Origin: Bradyrhizobium oligotrophicum S58
GTDB lineage: Bacteria > Pseudomonadota > Alphaproteobacteria > Rhizobiales > Xanthobacteraceae
DNA: 64,000 nt
Direction: 5' to 3'
Assembly (NCBI RefSeq): GCF_000344805.1
Contig: NC_020453.1
Span: forward strand, 2,108,001 to 2,172,000
This document shows, piece after piece, positions 16,219 to 25,193 of this stretch. A program made the translations under genes and the position numbers. Below the pieces are notes generated by a model. That model worked only from the letters and a program-made list of their open reading frames with translations, was not told the DNA's origin and ran no database searches. How positions within the stretch are numbered: the first letter of the stretch is position 1; each line of letters begins with the position of its first letter.

Positions 16219-17274
16219 ATGACTGCAAATGCAGCTTCTGATCGCAGTTGGGGACGGTCCGCAGCGCCGCGGCTCTCAGCCTATGGCCGTGTTGCAACGC
16301 ACGATGTCGATGAGGCCGCTGAACAAATAGGTCGCATCTTTTGTCCGCACGGGCTGCAGCCAAAGGCTGCGACTGCGCGCGATTTCCGCGCGCTGCATAA
16401 TTGCGCGGCATTTGACGGCTTCTCCATCAACTACGTCGCCTATGGCGGCGAGGTCACCATCGATCCCGGCTGCCTCGACCGCTTCTTCCTGGTTCAGCTT
16501 CCCTTCGCAGGGACAGCAAGCATCCGGACCGCAGCGCGCGAGATTGCTTCCGGTCCGGATCGCGCGGGCTCGTTGTTGTCGCCGACATTGCCGACCCGCA
16601 TGGTCTGGCACGATTGTGCCCAGCTGATCCTGCTGCTCGACCGCCGCCTGGTCGAGCAGCGTGCCGCGGCACTGTCGGGACGTGCGGTGCAGCCGGTCGA
16701 ATTCGATCCGACGGTCGCGCTGTCGGCCGATCACGGCTCACGGCTGCGGGCGCACATGCTCGAGCTCGCCGAATTGGCCGAACGCTTGACCGACGGATTT
16801 GGCGGCGCACGCAAGCTGCCGGCCATCGTGGCCGCCAACTGGCGCGAGACGCTGCTCGACATCCTGTTTCAGCAGCCGAGCAATGGGCTGTCGGAGGCGA
16901 TCAGGCTCCATTCCGGCCGGATCGAGACGCTGCCCCAGGCGGTCCGCAGGGCGCGGGATCAGCTCGACGCCCACGCCGCCGAGCCGCTCGATCTGGCCCA
17001 GCTGGCCGCGTCGGCGGGAATAGGCATCCGTGCCCTGCAGGGCGGCTTCCGCCGCCATTTCGGCATGTCGATCTCCGACATGCTGCTCGACATCCGCTTG
17101 GCCAAGCTGAATGCGCAGCTGATGGTGGCGGCACCGGACGCGCGCATCATCGACATCGCCTTCGAGCTCGGCTTTGCCCATCTCGGGCGCATGGCCGGGG
17201 CCTATCGCGACAAGTTCGGCGAGCCGCCGTCGGCGACGCTGCAACGCCGGCAGCGCGCCCGGTTTACGAATTGA
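16219..17274 (+). CDS. AraC family regulator (AraC-binding-like N-terminus)
   Basis: 351 residues. The N-terminal half (about 20-200) fits the AraC-binding-like domain seen with OruR/FeaR-type activators: FDGFSINYVAYGGEVTID, then FFLVQLPFAG. The C-terminal half holds two HTH motifs: DLAQLAASAGIGIRALQGGF and DIAFELGFAHLGRMAGAYR. It is divergent from the cupin gene, its probable target. Its 3' end overlaps the 3' end of the convergent PHB depolymerase gene by 11 bp. Confidence 0.88.
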   Translation: MTANAASDRSWGRSAAPRLSAYGRVATHDVDEAAEQIGRIFCPHGLQPKAATARDFRALHNCAAFDGFSINYVAYGGEVTIDPGCLDRFFLVQLPFAGTASIRTAAREIASGPDRAGSLLSPTLPTRMVWHDCAQLILLLDRRLVEQRAAALSGRAVQPVEFDPTVALSADHGSRLRAHMLELAELAERLTDGFGGARKLPAIVAANWRETLLDILFQQPSNGLSEAIRLHSGRIETLPQAVRRARDQLDAHAAEPLDLAQLAASAGIGIRALQGGFRRHFGMSISDMLLDIRLAKLNAQLMVAAPDARIIDIAFELGFAHLGRMAGAYRDKFGEPPSATLQRRQRARFTN

Positions 17275-18484
17275 CGTGCACGAAATCGCGCAGCAGCGGA
17301 TAGATCTCGTTGTTCCACTTCTTGCCGCTGAACACGCCGTAATGGCCGACACCGGCCTGCATGTGATGGACGCGGCGATAGGCGCGCACATTGGTGCAGA
17401 TATCCTGCGCGGAGAGCGTCTGGCCGATCGAGCAGATGTCGTCGCGCTCGCCTTCGACCGTCATCAGGCCGATCCGCCGCACCGCTTTCGTGTCGACGGG
17501 ACGGCCGCGATGCATCAGTTTGCCTTGCGGCAGCAGATGCTCCTGGAAGACATCGCGCACCGTCTCGATGTAGAACTCCGCCGGCAGATCCATGACGGCG
17601 AAATACTCGTCGTAGAAGGTCTTGATCGTTTCGGCCTTCTCGACCTCGCCCTTGGCGAGGTGGTTGGCGAGATCCATGTGCTGCTTGACGTGACGCTCGA
17701 GGTTCATCGACACGAAGGCGGTAAGCTGTACGAAGCCCGGATAGACCTTGCGGAAAGCGCCCCGACACTGGAACGGCACGTAGTGGATCAGGTTGTTCTC
17801 GAACCAGTCGATCGGCTTGCTCTTGGCAAACTCGTTGACCTTGGTCGGCTGGATCCGCGTGTCGATCGGTCCAGCCATCAGGGTGAGCGTCGCCGGCCGC
17901 GAGGGGTGGTTGTCCTCGCACATCACGGCGGTCGCCGCGAGCGCCGACACCGATGGCTGGCAGATCGCGACCATGTGCGGACGCGGGCCGAGCTGGCTGA
18001 GGAAGGTGATGAGATGATCGGTATAATCTTCCAGTCCGAAGCGGCCATGATGGCGCGGAATGTCGCGCGGATTGTGCCAGTCGGTGATGTAGACGTCGTG
18101 ATCCTGCAGCAGCGTCTTCACCGTGCCTCGCAGCAGCGTGGCAAAATGGCCGGACATCGGCGCCACCAGCAGCACCCGCGGCTGCTCCGGCGCACCGTCC
18201 TTCTTGAAATGCAGCAGCGAGCCGAACGGCGTCTTGAACGTCACTTCCTCGGTGACGGGGATCTCACGATTGCCGACCATCACGCTGTCGATGCCATAGG
18301 CCGGGCGGGCATAGGTCAAGGCCGACCGCGAGATCAGTTCGAGCGCCGCAGAGAGCCGCCGCATGGCGCGGCCGGAGAGCCCTGATGGGATCAGGTTGAG
18401 ATAGCGCATGGCCGCCGCCGCGCCGTGGCGCCAGGGCTCGGTCAGGTCCATGTGGTTCTGGTAGGCTTGATACAGCAGCGCCAT
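17264..18484 (-). CDS. phaZ: Intracellular polyhydroxyalkanoate (PHB) depolymerase
   Basis: 406 residues, the usual size of intracellular PhaZ enzymes that mobilise PHB granules to hydroxybutyrate units. The nucleophile box is MVAICQPSVSA with Cys175 in place of Ser, as in PhaZ of Ralstonia. Upstream is the oxyanion region VLLVAPMSGHFATLLRGTV, and the C-terminal GVGHYGVFSGKKWN supplies the catalytic His. No signal peptide. ATG 18484 gives the family start MALLYQAYQNHMDL. PHA synthase genes are not in the window. It is divergent from the GST gene. Confidence 0.93.
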   Translation of the reverse strand: MALLYQAYQNHMDLTEPWRHGAAAAMRYLNLIPSGLSGRAMRRLSAALELISRSALTYARPAYGIDSVMVGNREIPVTEEVTFKTPFGSLLHFKKDGAPEQPRVLLVAPMSGHFATLLRGTVKTLLQDHDVYITDWHNPRDIPRHHGRFGLEDYTDHLITFLSQLGPRPHMVAICQPSVSALAATAVMCEDNHPSRPATLTLMAGPIDTRIQPTKVNEFAKSKPIDWFENNLIHYVPFQCRGAFRKVYPGFVQLTAFVSMNLERHVKQHMDLANHLAKGEVEKAETIKTFYDEYFAVMDLPAEFYIETVRDVFQEHLLPQGKLMHRGRPVDTKAVRRIGLMTVEGERDDICSIGQTLSAQDICTNVRAYRRVHHMQAGVGHYGVFSGKKWNNEIYPLLRDFVHVNS

Positions 18485-18671
18485 CGGTCCCCGTCCGTCA
18501 CTCCAACTTGATGTATGCAATATCGGAGCCAGAGCCGGAGAGTCTTGCCTCAAAAACTGGCATGTCGCTTGCTGTATCAAATCGCTGGAGTATTCGGCTC
18601 CGGATCGCAATCTGGGGCCGTGAGGTCATCGGAGCGTGGCCGGACGACAAGCGACAAAGGGGCAGGGCGAC

Positions 18672-19325
18672 ATGGCCAAACCGACATTGACCATCAGCAG
18701 CAAGAACTATTCGTCGTGGTCGCTGCGCGGCTGGCTGCTCGCAAAGTTTGCCGGGCTCGATTTCGACGAGGTCGTGGTCGGTCCGGACGATGCCTCTGCG
18801 CGGGCGGAGATCCTGCTGCTGTCCTCATCGATCCTGGTGCCGTGCCTCAGGCACGACGGCGCCACGATCTGGGATACGCTGGCGATCGGGGAATATCTCA
18901 ACGAGACCTTTCCCGAGGCCGGCCTGCTGCCGGCCGACCGCATCGAGCGCGCGCATTGCCGCTCGATATCGGGCGAAATCCATTCCGGCTTCACGACCTT
19001 GCGCGCTTCGCTGCCGGTCAATCTGAAAGGGCATTTCCCGGGCTTCAAGGTCTGGACCCGGGCGCAGGCCGACATCGATCGGATCTGGGCCATCTGGCAC
19101 GACTGTCTAGACAGGTCGGGCGGCCCGTTTCTGTTCGGCCCGCGCGGCATGGCGGACGCCATGTATGCGCCGGTGGTGACGCGCTTCGTGACCTATGACG
19201 TGAAGCTGGAGCCCAGGCTCAAGGCTTATGCCGATCTGGTCATGGCGATGCCTGAGATGCAGGAGTGGATCGAGGCGGCCAAGGCCGAGCCCGAGGAGAT
19301 CGAGGAGCTCGAGGTCGAGTATTAG
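18672..19325 (+). CDS. Glutathione S-transferase
   Basis: 217 residues: thioredoxin-like N-terminal domain (about 1-80) and all-helical C-terminal domain. The N-terminus LTISSKNYSSWSLRGWLLAK has the Ser of the GSH site (NYSSWS), then SILVPCLRHDG (cis-Pro) and WDTLAIGEYLNE. This is the pattern of the alphaproteobacterial YfcF/GST subgroup. Substrate unknown. The gene is monocistronic and divergent from phaZ, with 187 bp between starts. Confidence 0.88.
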   Translation: MAKPTLTISSKNYSSWSLRGWLLAKFAGLDFDEVVVGPDDASARAEILLLSSSILVPCLRHDGATIWDTLAIGEYLNETFPEAGLLPADRIERAHCRSISGEIHSGFTTLRASLPVNLKGHFPGFKVWTRAQADIDRIWAIWHDCLDRSGGPFLFGPRGMADAMYAPVVTRFVTYDVKLEPRLKAYADLVMAMPEMQEWIEAAKAEPEEIEELEVEY

Positions 19326-19677
19326 CCGGCCCGTCGCCGGGGGACGTCCGCCACGGGCGCAGGTGGACGCGGGCACGCCACCCGCATTGGCTCACGCACC
19401 GGGCAGTCTGTGCCCAAATTGAAGCCGGATGAGCTGTCGCGAGGCTACGGGAGGAGAGGTGCCCGTCAGCCGGGCTCGACCGGCGGCCGTGTGCAAAACG
19501 CAGGTGTTACCAATCGCTTCACGGCGTGCTGCATGGTGCCGCGCGTCTCATTGTGCGCGGGGCAGGGCGTGGCGTGGTTTTCGCATGGCACAATCCGCTT
19601 TCGGGCGAGGTGGCCGCTGCGGCCGATCGATGGGCCTCAAGGGTTGCTGACGCCGCGATCAACCGGTGGAGGCCGTG
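19326..19677. other. Gene-free interval
   Basis: 352 bp between the GST and cupin genes. I see no credible ORF, no repeat and no clear terminator; the only notable sequence is the GGTGGAGG ribosome-binding site for the cupin gene at its right edge. Confidence 0.4.
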
Positions 19678-20112
19678 ATGAACCAGCATGCCGCAGTGAC
19701 CAAGTTCTCGCACGTCAAGCCCGAAGACACCGACTACACGGGAGGAGGCCTGCGCGACTTCTTCCTCTATCGCGATCTCGGCATCGCCGATGCGACCGGC
19801 GGCCAGGTGATCTGCCATCTCGTCAAGGCCAATCCGGATTGCCCGCCGGTCGACGGCACCGGCTGGCACCGGCATGATTGCGACTTCCAGATCGTCATCA
19901 TGATGAAGGGCTGGGCCCGCTTCATGTACGAGGACAAGCCGACCCTGGTGAGGGCCGGCGACGTCGTGCACCAGCGCCCGGGCATCACGCACTACCTCTA
20001 CGATTATTCTCCCGACATGGAATACATGGAGATCGTCAGCCCGGCCGACTTCAAGACGGTCGAGATGCCGCCGGCAACCGACAAGGTGCCACCGGTCACG
20101 CCCTGGACCTGA
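19678..20112 (+). CDS. Cupin-domain protein
   Basis: 144 residues. Metal-binding motif 1 is GTGWHRHDCDFQIVIMMKG and motif 2 is RAGDVVHQRPGITHYLYDY. The N-terminal FSHVKPEDTDYTGGGLRDFF is shared by a group of rhizobial cupins of unknown activity. GGTGGAGG lies six bases before ATG 19678. It is monocistronic; a strong hairpin follows the stop. The substrate cannot be inferred. Confidence 0.82.
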   Translation: MNQHAAVTKFSHVKPEDTDYTGGGLRDFFLYRDLGIADATGGQVICHLVKANPDCPPVDGTGWHRHDCDFQIVIMMKGWARFMYEDKPTLVRAGDVVHQRPGITHYLYDYSPDMEYMEIVSPADFKTVEMPPATDKVPPVTPWT

Positions 20113-20546
20113 TCTCCCCGCGCCACCGCTCTGTTAAGCTTTGGCATCCGGCCGCGCCGTGCGGCCGGATGTATCGTTTCAGCATGTGGTGGGTCGCGGC
20201 GCGCGGGGCCGACATGTAGCCGTGAACAGCTGTCGTACCGACTGCGGCCGCTGATTCGGACGTGATTCGTTCCGTCCGCGTTCCAAGGATTAACGAGCGT
20301 CCCTTCAGCGTCACGTTTTGAAACAGACGCTGCTCGCGCCGTCGCGGCCCACGGCTGCGATCGCGTCTCTTTCGATTCGCGATTCCGCGGCGTGCTTGTC
20401 GGAATGGTGTGCCCGACGATGGACGGTGGCACTTGTGATTGCTGCCGGCGCTGCCGAGGGCTGATGTCGCCGTGAGACTCAATCCGAGTTCGAAACGAAT
20501 TTTGGACAAGACCGGCCCTGAGCAGAACTCAGGGCGCGGTGTGTGA
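20113..20546. other. Gene-free interval with terminator at left
   Basis: 434 bp between two 3' ends. Apart from the hairpin at 20145-20171 I see no gene, repeat or RNA signature. Short frames here have poor composition. Confidence 0.4.
20145..20171 (+). terminator. Intrinsic terminator-like hairpin after cupin gene
   Basis: Perfect 11-bp stem CATCCGGCCGC/GCGGCCGGATG with a 5-base loop, 33 bp after the stop, followed by TATCGTTTC. Good stability; only a weak T-run. Confidence 0.6.
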
Positions 20547-20819
20547 TCAATAAGACGAAGCGCGATCGGCAACGAAGCTCGGCTGCGAACGGCGTCCGCC
20601 GCGGTCGTCGTAACGCGCGCGCGGGAAGCGCCAGCCGATCACGGTGGCTTCGAGCGCACCGCCGGATTCCTTGTTGTGCCACTTGCCGTCGGTGTAGAAA
20701 CACTGGAACGGAAGTTGATAGGTGCCGCTGTGATCTTCGCACAGCACCTCGACCGTCTGCCCGGGCGGTGGCTCACCGTTGCCGTCGAACTGCGCTAACC
20801 GTTTTTCGCGCGTAGCCAT
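20547..20819 (-). CDS. Hypothetical small protein, 90 aa
   Basis: Starts MATREKRLAQFDGNGEPPPG and contains VEVLCEDHSGTYQLPF, a W/Y-rich centre and ALEATVIGWRFPRAR. It looks like a small soluble beta-rich protein of a kind I recall in bradyrhizobia; no function is known to me. AGGGAGA lies before ATG 20819; ATG 20828 is a second option. It is divergent from the coiled-coil protein gene at 20954. Confidence 0.6.
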   Translation of the reverse strand: MATREKRLAQFDGNGEPPPGQTVEVLCEDHSGTYQLPFQCFYTDGKWHNKESGGALEATVIGWRFPRARYDDRGGRRSQPSFVADRASSY

Positions 20820-20953
20820 TCTGTGCATCTCCCTAAAAACGGGTCCCAGGCGGAACTTCAATGCGCGATTGAGGTCTCAGTATGGTATCATTCCGGAAAG
20901 AGCATCAGTTCCATGCAAAATCATGTGTTTGGCAAGCCAATGAGAAAATTGTG

Positions 20954-21316
20954 ATGCGAATCTTTGTTGCCACGTGTTTGCTCGCAATGTGGTGCGCGAG
21001 TTCTGTCGTTCATGCGCAGGATATTCCGGGCATCGAGATCTGCACTGCAGAGAAGGCGATGGATCGTCGCACCTCATGCCTGCAGAGCAACATCGATTTC
21101 CTGCAGAAGACGATGACGAAGCAGTCGCTCGATCAGCAGCAGAAGCTCGATGCGGCAAATCGTCAGGTCCAGGCGCTCAAGGCGGCACTCATCGCACAGC
21201 AGGGCGCCATCGATGAGCTCAAGGCCAGCCAGGCAAGACTTTCCGACGAGCTCAAGAAGAAGGCCGATGCGCCAGCCCCCAAGGACGCGACGCCGGCGAA
21301 GCCGAACGGCAAATAG
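20954..21316 (+). CDS. Small periplasmic coiled-coil protein
   Basis: 120 residues. The signal peptide MRIFVATCLLAMWCASSVVHA is followed by QDIPGIEICTAEKAMDRRTSC and then a heptad-patterned segment (about residues 45-105: LQKTMTKQSLDQQQKLDAAN and onward), with a Lys/Pro/Ala tail. The two Cys before the coil could form a disulfide. Unknown function; the layout is like YbgF/Lpp-type trimer or dimer coils. GTG 20951 is an alternative start. Confidence 0.7.
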   Translation: MRIFVATCLLAMWCASSVVHAQDIPGIEICTAEKAMDRRTSCLQSNIDFLQKTMTKQSLDQQQKLDAANRQVQALKAALIAQQGAIDELKASQARLSDELKKKADAPAPKDATPAKPNGK

Positions 21317-21577
21317 CATGTGTCGGCCGACATGCGTGTCTCGCGCGTTCCTAGTTGCGTTTCGATGTCAGGACCGGCTTCGAGATCGGTGCCGGCGCCC
21401 GGCTGATTCCGTGACGGGTCTTGCGTCAACACGCTGCAAGTCAGCCCTGCACGGTGGGAACGTCAGCCTTGCTTGGCAAGCTGCAGCCGCTTTGCGATAA
21501 CCTCCTGCACAATAAGAATGTCGTCGCGGCGGCCGATCTCGGCCGTGTCTCGCGGTGATGAAGCGGGAGGTCGTCCG

Positions 21578-22504
21578 ATGTCCAACATGCGCGTGCTCGC
21601 CACCGATCTCGAATTTCCGGAAGGGCCCGTGGTGATGCCCGACGGCTCGGTGGTGCTGGTCGAGATTCGCGGCCGGCGGCTGACGCGGGTGTTTCCCGAT
21701 GGCCGCAAGGAGGTCGTGGCGGAGATTCCGGGCGGGCCGAATGGCGCAGCTCTCGGGCCCGACGGCAAGATCTACATCTGCAACAATGGCGGCTTCTCCT
21801 GGATTCCGACCGGCAAGATCATCATGCCGGGGCCTCAGCCGCAGGATTATCTCGGCGGCTCGATCCAGCGCGTCGATCTGCAGAGCGGCCAGGTCGAGAC
21901 AGTTGTAAGCCGCTGCGGCGAGCACGAGCTGCGCGGGCCGAACGACCTCGTCTTCGACCGCAATGGCGGCCTGTGGTTCTCAGATCTCGGCAAGCGCCGC
22001 GCGCGCGACATGGATGTCGGCGCATTCTATTATCTCAAGCCCGGCATGAGCGAGATCGTCGAGGCCGTGCACGGCATCCTGCCGGCCAACGGCATCGGCC
22101 TGTCGCCGGATGAGAAGACCGTCTACATCGCGGAGACGCCGACCGCGCGGCTCTGGGCTTACGATCTCTCCGAGCCCGGCACGGTCAAGCCGCGCGAGGT
22201 GATCTATCGCGGCGAGCGCGGCCGTCCCATCGCCGGCCTCGGCGGCTACCAGATGTTCGATTCGCTCGCAGTCGAGGCCAACGGCAATGTCTGCGTCGCG
22301 ACCCTGGTGTCGGGGTGCATCAGCGTGATCGCGCCGGACGGTACCCTGGTCGAGCAGGTCCCGACCGGGGACCGCGTCACGACCAATATCGCCTTTGGCG
22401 GGCCGGATTTGAAGACGGCTTACATCACGCTGTCGGGCAAGGGCGAACTGGTAACGATGGACTGGCCGCGGCCGGGATTGCCGCTGAATTTTCTGAACAA
22501 GTGA
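21578..22504 (+). CDS. SMP-30/gluconolactonase family protein
   Basis: 308 residues of a six-bladed beta-propeller. Metal-ligand regions typical of SMP-30 lactonases are visible: EFPEGPVV (Glu), GPNDLVFDRNGGLWFSDLG (Asn, Asp), PANGIGLSPDEKTVYIAET (Asn) and MFDSLAVEANGNVCVA (Asp). The likely reaction is hydrolysis of a sugar lactone or similar ester; the substrate is unknown. GGGAGG lies eight bases before ATG 21578. A RIME-like palindrome separates it from the GNAT gene downstream. Confidence 0.88.
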   Translation: MSNMRVLATDLEFPEGPVVMPDGSVVLVEIRGRRLTRVFPDGRKEVVAEIPGGPNGAALGPDGKIYICNNGGFSWIPTGKIIMPGPQPQDYLGGSIQRVDLQSGQVETVVSRCGEHELRGPNDLVFDRNGGLWFSDLGKRRARDMDVGAFYYLKPGMSEIVEAVHGILPANGIGLSPDEKTVYIAETPTARLWAYDLSEPGTVKPREVIYRGERGRPIAGLGGYQMFDSLAVEANGNVCVATLVSGCISVIAPDGTLVEQVPTGDRVTTNIAFGGPDLKTAYITLSGKGELVTMDWPRPGLPLNFLNK

Positions 22505-22521
22505 CGTTCGACGTGATAGTT

Positions 22522-22607
22522 CCGTCATTGCGAGCGTCAGCAAAGCAATCCAGGACGGCATACGCGGCCCTGGATTGCATCGTCGCTTGCGTTCCTCGCA
22601 ATGACGG
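22522..22607. repeat. RIME-like palindrome, copy 2
   Basis: Ends CCGTCATTGCGAG and CTCGCAATGACGG (perfect 13-base inverted ends) with inner AAGCAATCCAGG and CCTGGATTGC arms. Same design as 5671-5757. It fills nearly the whole space between the lactonase and GNAT genes, and its right end is nine bases from the GNAT start codon. Confidence 0.75.
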
Positions 22608-22616
22608 AATTTGCTG

Positions 22617-23210
22617 ATGCCCTTTCTCGAACCAGTCACTCTCAGCGGCGTGCACGCCAGTCTCGCGCCGCTGTCATCAGACCATCACGACGCACTGGTC
22701 GAGGCGGTCAGCGACGGCGAATTGTGGAACCTGTGGTACACGGCAGTTCCGAAACCCGAGACCATGGCCAAGGAGATCGAGCGCCGGCTCGGCCTGTTCG
22801 CGGCCGGCAGCATGCAGCCGTTCACGGTGCTCGACGCCGACGGCCGCGTCGCCGGCATGACCACCTACATGAACGTCGATGCCGCCAACCGCCGCGTCGA
22901 GATCGGCTCGACCTGGTATGCGAAGCGGGTGCAGCGCAGCGCGCTCAACACGCAGTGCAAGAGGCTGCTGCTGGCGCACGCGTTCGAGGCGATGAACTGC
23001 ATCGCAGTCGAGTTCCGGACGCATTTCTTCAACCACCAGAGCCGCCGCGCCATCGAGCGGCTCGGCGCCAGGCAGGACGGCATCCTGCGCAGCCACCAGA
23101 TTGCGCCGAACGGGACGCTGCGTGATACCGTCGTCTACAGCATCACCGCGGCCGAATGGCCGACCGTGAAGGCGCATCTCGACTACCAATTGAATGACAA
23201 GCCGCGCTGA
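22617..23210 (+). CDS. GNAT family N-acetyltransferase (RimJ/RimL type)
   Basis: 197 residues. The N-terminal LSGVHASLAPLSSDHHDALVE and the acetyl-CoA region (EIGSTWYAKRVQRSALNTQC, then LLLAHAFEAMNCIAVEFRTH, then FFNHQSRRAIERLGARQDG) are the standard pattern of RimL-like acetyltransferases acting on protein N-termini or small amines. ATG 22617 lacks a clear Shine-Dalgarno sequence because the palindrome ends just before it. The next gene follows after 62 bp. Confidence 0.87.
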   Translation: MPFLEPVTLSGVHASLAPLSSDHHDALVEAVSDGELWNLWYTAVPKPETMAKEIERRLGLFAAGSMQPFTVLDADGRVAGMTTYMNVDAANRRVEIGSTWYAKRVQRSALNTQCKRLLLAHAFEAMNCIAVEFRTHFFNHQSRRAIERLGARQDGILRSHQIAPNGTLRDTVVYSITAAEWPTVKAHLDYQLNDKPR

Positions 23211-23272
23211 TCGCGCTATGGCCCCGTTGGCAACGCGCCAGCGGCGACGACGAGACCGGGACGACCGACCAG

Positions 23273-24904
23273 ATGGATACCTTCGACTATGTGATCGTGG
23301 GCGCCGGCTCCGCCGGCTGCGTGCTCGCCAGCCGCCTCAGCGAGGACCCGTCGGTCACGGTGTGCGTGCTCGAGGCAGGCCCGCGCGACTGGCATCCCTA
23401 CATCCATCTGCCGGCCGGCTTCATCAAGACCTTCTACATGAAGAGCATCAATTGGGGCTATCAGCAGGAGCCCGGGCCCTACACCAACGGGCGCAGCATC
23501 TATGCGCCGCGGGGCAAGACGCTCGGCGGCTCCTCATCGATCAACGGCCATGTCTACAACCGCGGCCAGCGCCAGGATTTCGACACCTGGGCGCAGATGG
23601 GCAATCGCGGCTGGAGCTATTCCGACGTGCTGCCGCACTTCAAGCGCATGGAGAAGCGCATCGGCGCCGGCGAGGACCAGTATCGCGGCCGCGACGGCAG
23701 CCTCATCGTGACCACCATGGAGTGGAAGGACACGCTGTGCGAGGCCTTCATGGACGGCGCCGTCTCGCTCGGCATCCCGCGCAACCCCGACTACAACGGC
23801 GCGATCCAGGAGGGCGTGTCCTACGTCCAGCGCACCATCAAGGACGGCCGCCGCGTGTCCTCGGCGACCGCGTTCCTGCGCCCCGCCAGCAAGCGGCCGA
23901 ATGTCGAGGTCCGCACCCATGCCCACGCGACCGGCGTCATGCTGGACGGCAAGCGCGCCGTTGGCGTGCGCTATCACCGCGGCGGGCGCGGCGGCGTGCC
24001 GATGGAGGTGCGCGCGCGCAAGGAGGTGATCCTGTCCGGCGGCGCCTACAATTCGCCGCAGCTCTTGCAGCTGTCCGGCATCGGCGCGCCCGAACTGCTG
24101 CAGGAGCACGGCATCGAGGTGCGCCATGCGCTGGGCAGCGTCGGCGAGGGCCTGCAGGACCATTACGCGCCGCGCACCGTGGCGCGCGTCAAGAACATCA
24201 AGACCGTCAACGAGCTCGCACGCGGCCTCAATCTGTGGGGCGAGGCGTTGAAATGGGCGGTGACGCGGCGCGGCATCCTGTCGCTGTCGCCGACCATGGT
24301 GTACTGCTTCTGGCACTCCGGCGAGACCGCCGAGAGCTCCGATCTGCAGCTCACCTTCACGCCTGCCAGCTACAAGGAGGGCGTGCAGGGCCAGCTCGAG
24401 GACGAGCCCGGCATGACGGTCGCGTCCTGGCAGCAGCGCCCGGAGAGCCGCGGCTATGTGCGGCTCCGCTCGGCCGACCCGTTCGCGCCGCCGCTGATCC
24501 AGACCAACTATCTCACCGCCGAGCTCGACCGCCGCGTCGTCGTCGCCGGCATGAAGCTGGCGCGCCGGCTGCTGGCGTCGGCTCCGCTTGCACCATACTA
24601 CGCGTACGAGGATTTCCCTGGACCGAAGGTGAACAGCGACGACGAGTTCCTCGCGGCGGCGACGCAGCGCGCCACCACCACCTTCCATCCCGGCTGCTCC
24701 TGCCGCATGGGCCCGGCCGACTCGACCTGGGCCACCGTCGACGACCAGCTTCGCGTCCACGGCCTGCAAGGCCTGCGCGTCGCCGACGCCTCGATCATGC
24801 CCCGCATGATCTCCGCCAACCTGAACGCGGCGACCCTGATGATCGGCGACAAGGCGGCGGATCTGATTTTGGGCAAGGCTGAGGTGGAGAGCGTGTCGGC
24901 GTAG
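23273..24904 (+). CDS. GMC-family FAD oxidoreductase (choline dehydrogenase-like)
   Basis: 543 residues. The FAD motif is VIVGAGSAGCVLASRL (GxGxxG at 10-15) and the second signature is GGSSSINGHVYNRGQ (about residue 85). The active site is at the C-terminus: FHPGCSCRMG (His472) and the ANLNAATLMIG segment (Asn516). Family enzymes oxidise alcohols such as choline; BetA-like enzymes are common, but the lack of betB and betI neighbours leaves the substrate open. It may be cotranscribed with the GNAT gene. Confidence 0.9.
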   Translation: MDTFDYVIVGAGSAGCVLASRLSEDPSVTVCVLEAGPRDWHPYIHLPAGFIKTFYMKSINWGYQQEPGPYTNGRSIYAPRGKTLGGSSSINGHVYNRGQRQDFDTWAQMGNRGWSYSDVLPHFKRMEKRIGAGEDQYRGRDGSLIVTTMEWKDTLCEAFMDGAVSLGIPRNPDYNGAIQEGVSYVQRTIKDGRRVSSATAFLRPASKRPNVEVRTHAHATGVMLDGKRAVGVRYHRGGRGGVPMEVRARKEVILSGGAYNSPQLLQLSGIGAPELLQEHGIEVRHALGSVGEGLQDHYAPRTVARVKNIKTVNELARGLNLWGEALKWAVTRRGILSLSPTMVYCFWHSGETAESSDLQLTFTPASYKEGVQGQLEDEPGMTVASWQQRPESRGYVRLRSADPFAPPLIQTNYLTAELDRRVVVAGMKLARRLLASAPLAPYYAYEDFPGPKVNSDDEFLAAATQRATTTFHPGCSCRMGPADSTWATVDDQLRVHGLQGLRVADASIMPRMISANLNAATLMIGDKAADLILGKAEVESVSA

Positions 24905-24967
24905 GGCGAGGGCTCCATTGGCGCGTCCTCGCCATTTGAATTCGAGCTGCTACCGAGCGTGCGGTGC

Positions 24968-25147
24968 GCTCCCTCGCCCCGTTCTTACGGGGAGAGGGCT
25001 GGGGTGAGGGGCAGCCTTACGGGCGGTGCCGCTACGGGGCGCCGACGTGCCCGTCCGATAGAGCCACGATGTTGCTTTGTATGTGCCATGCCCCTCACCC
25101 GGATTGCTGCGCAATCCGACCTCTCCCCGCAAAGGGCGGGGAGAGGT
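24968..25147. repeat. Palindromic intergenic repeat
   Basis: Left part CTCGCCCCGTTCTTACGGGGAGAGGG, with CCCCGT/ACGGGG arms, and GGGTGAGGGGC. Right part GCCCCTCACCCGGATTGCTGCGCAATCCGACC, with GGATTGC/GCAATCC arms, and CTCTCCCCGCAAAGGGCGGGGAGAGG. It forms nested hairpins in the convergent gap between the GMC oxidoreductase and LivJ-like genes and may terminate both. Confidence 0.55.
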
Positions 25148-25193
25148 TGCACTGCTCGCGCCGAGATAGTTGGGCGCGACAAGGTGACAGCAC

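Noticed and set aside
20481..20530. Possible tRNA T-arm sequence (GAGTTCGAAAC)
   Set aside because: No acceptor, D or anticodon stems can be built around it.
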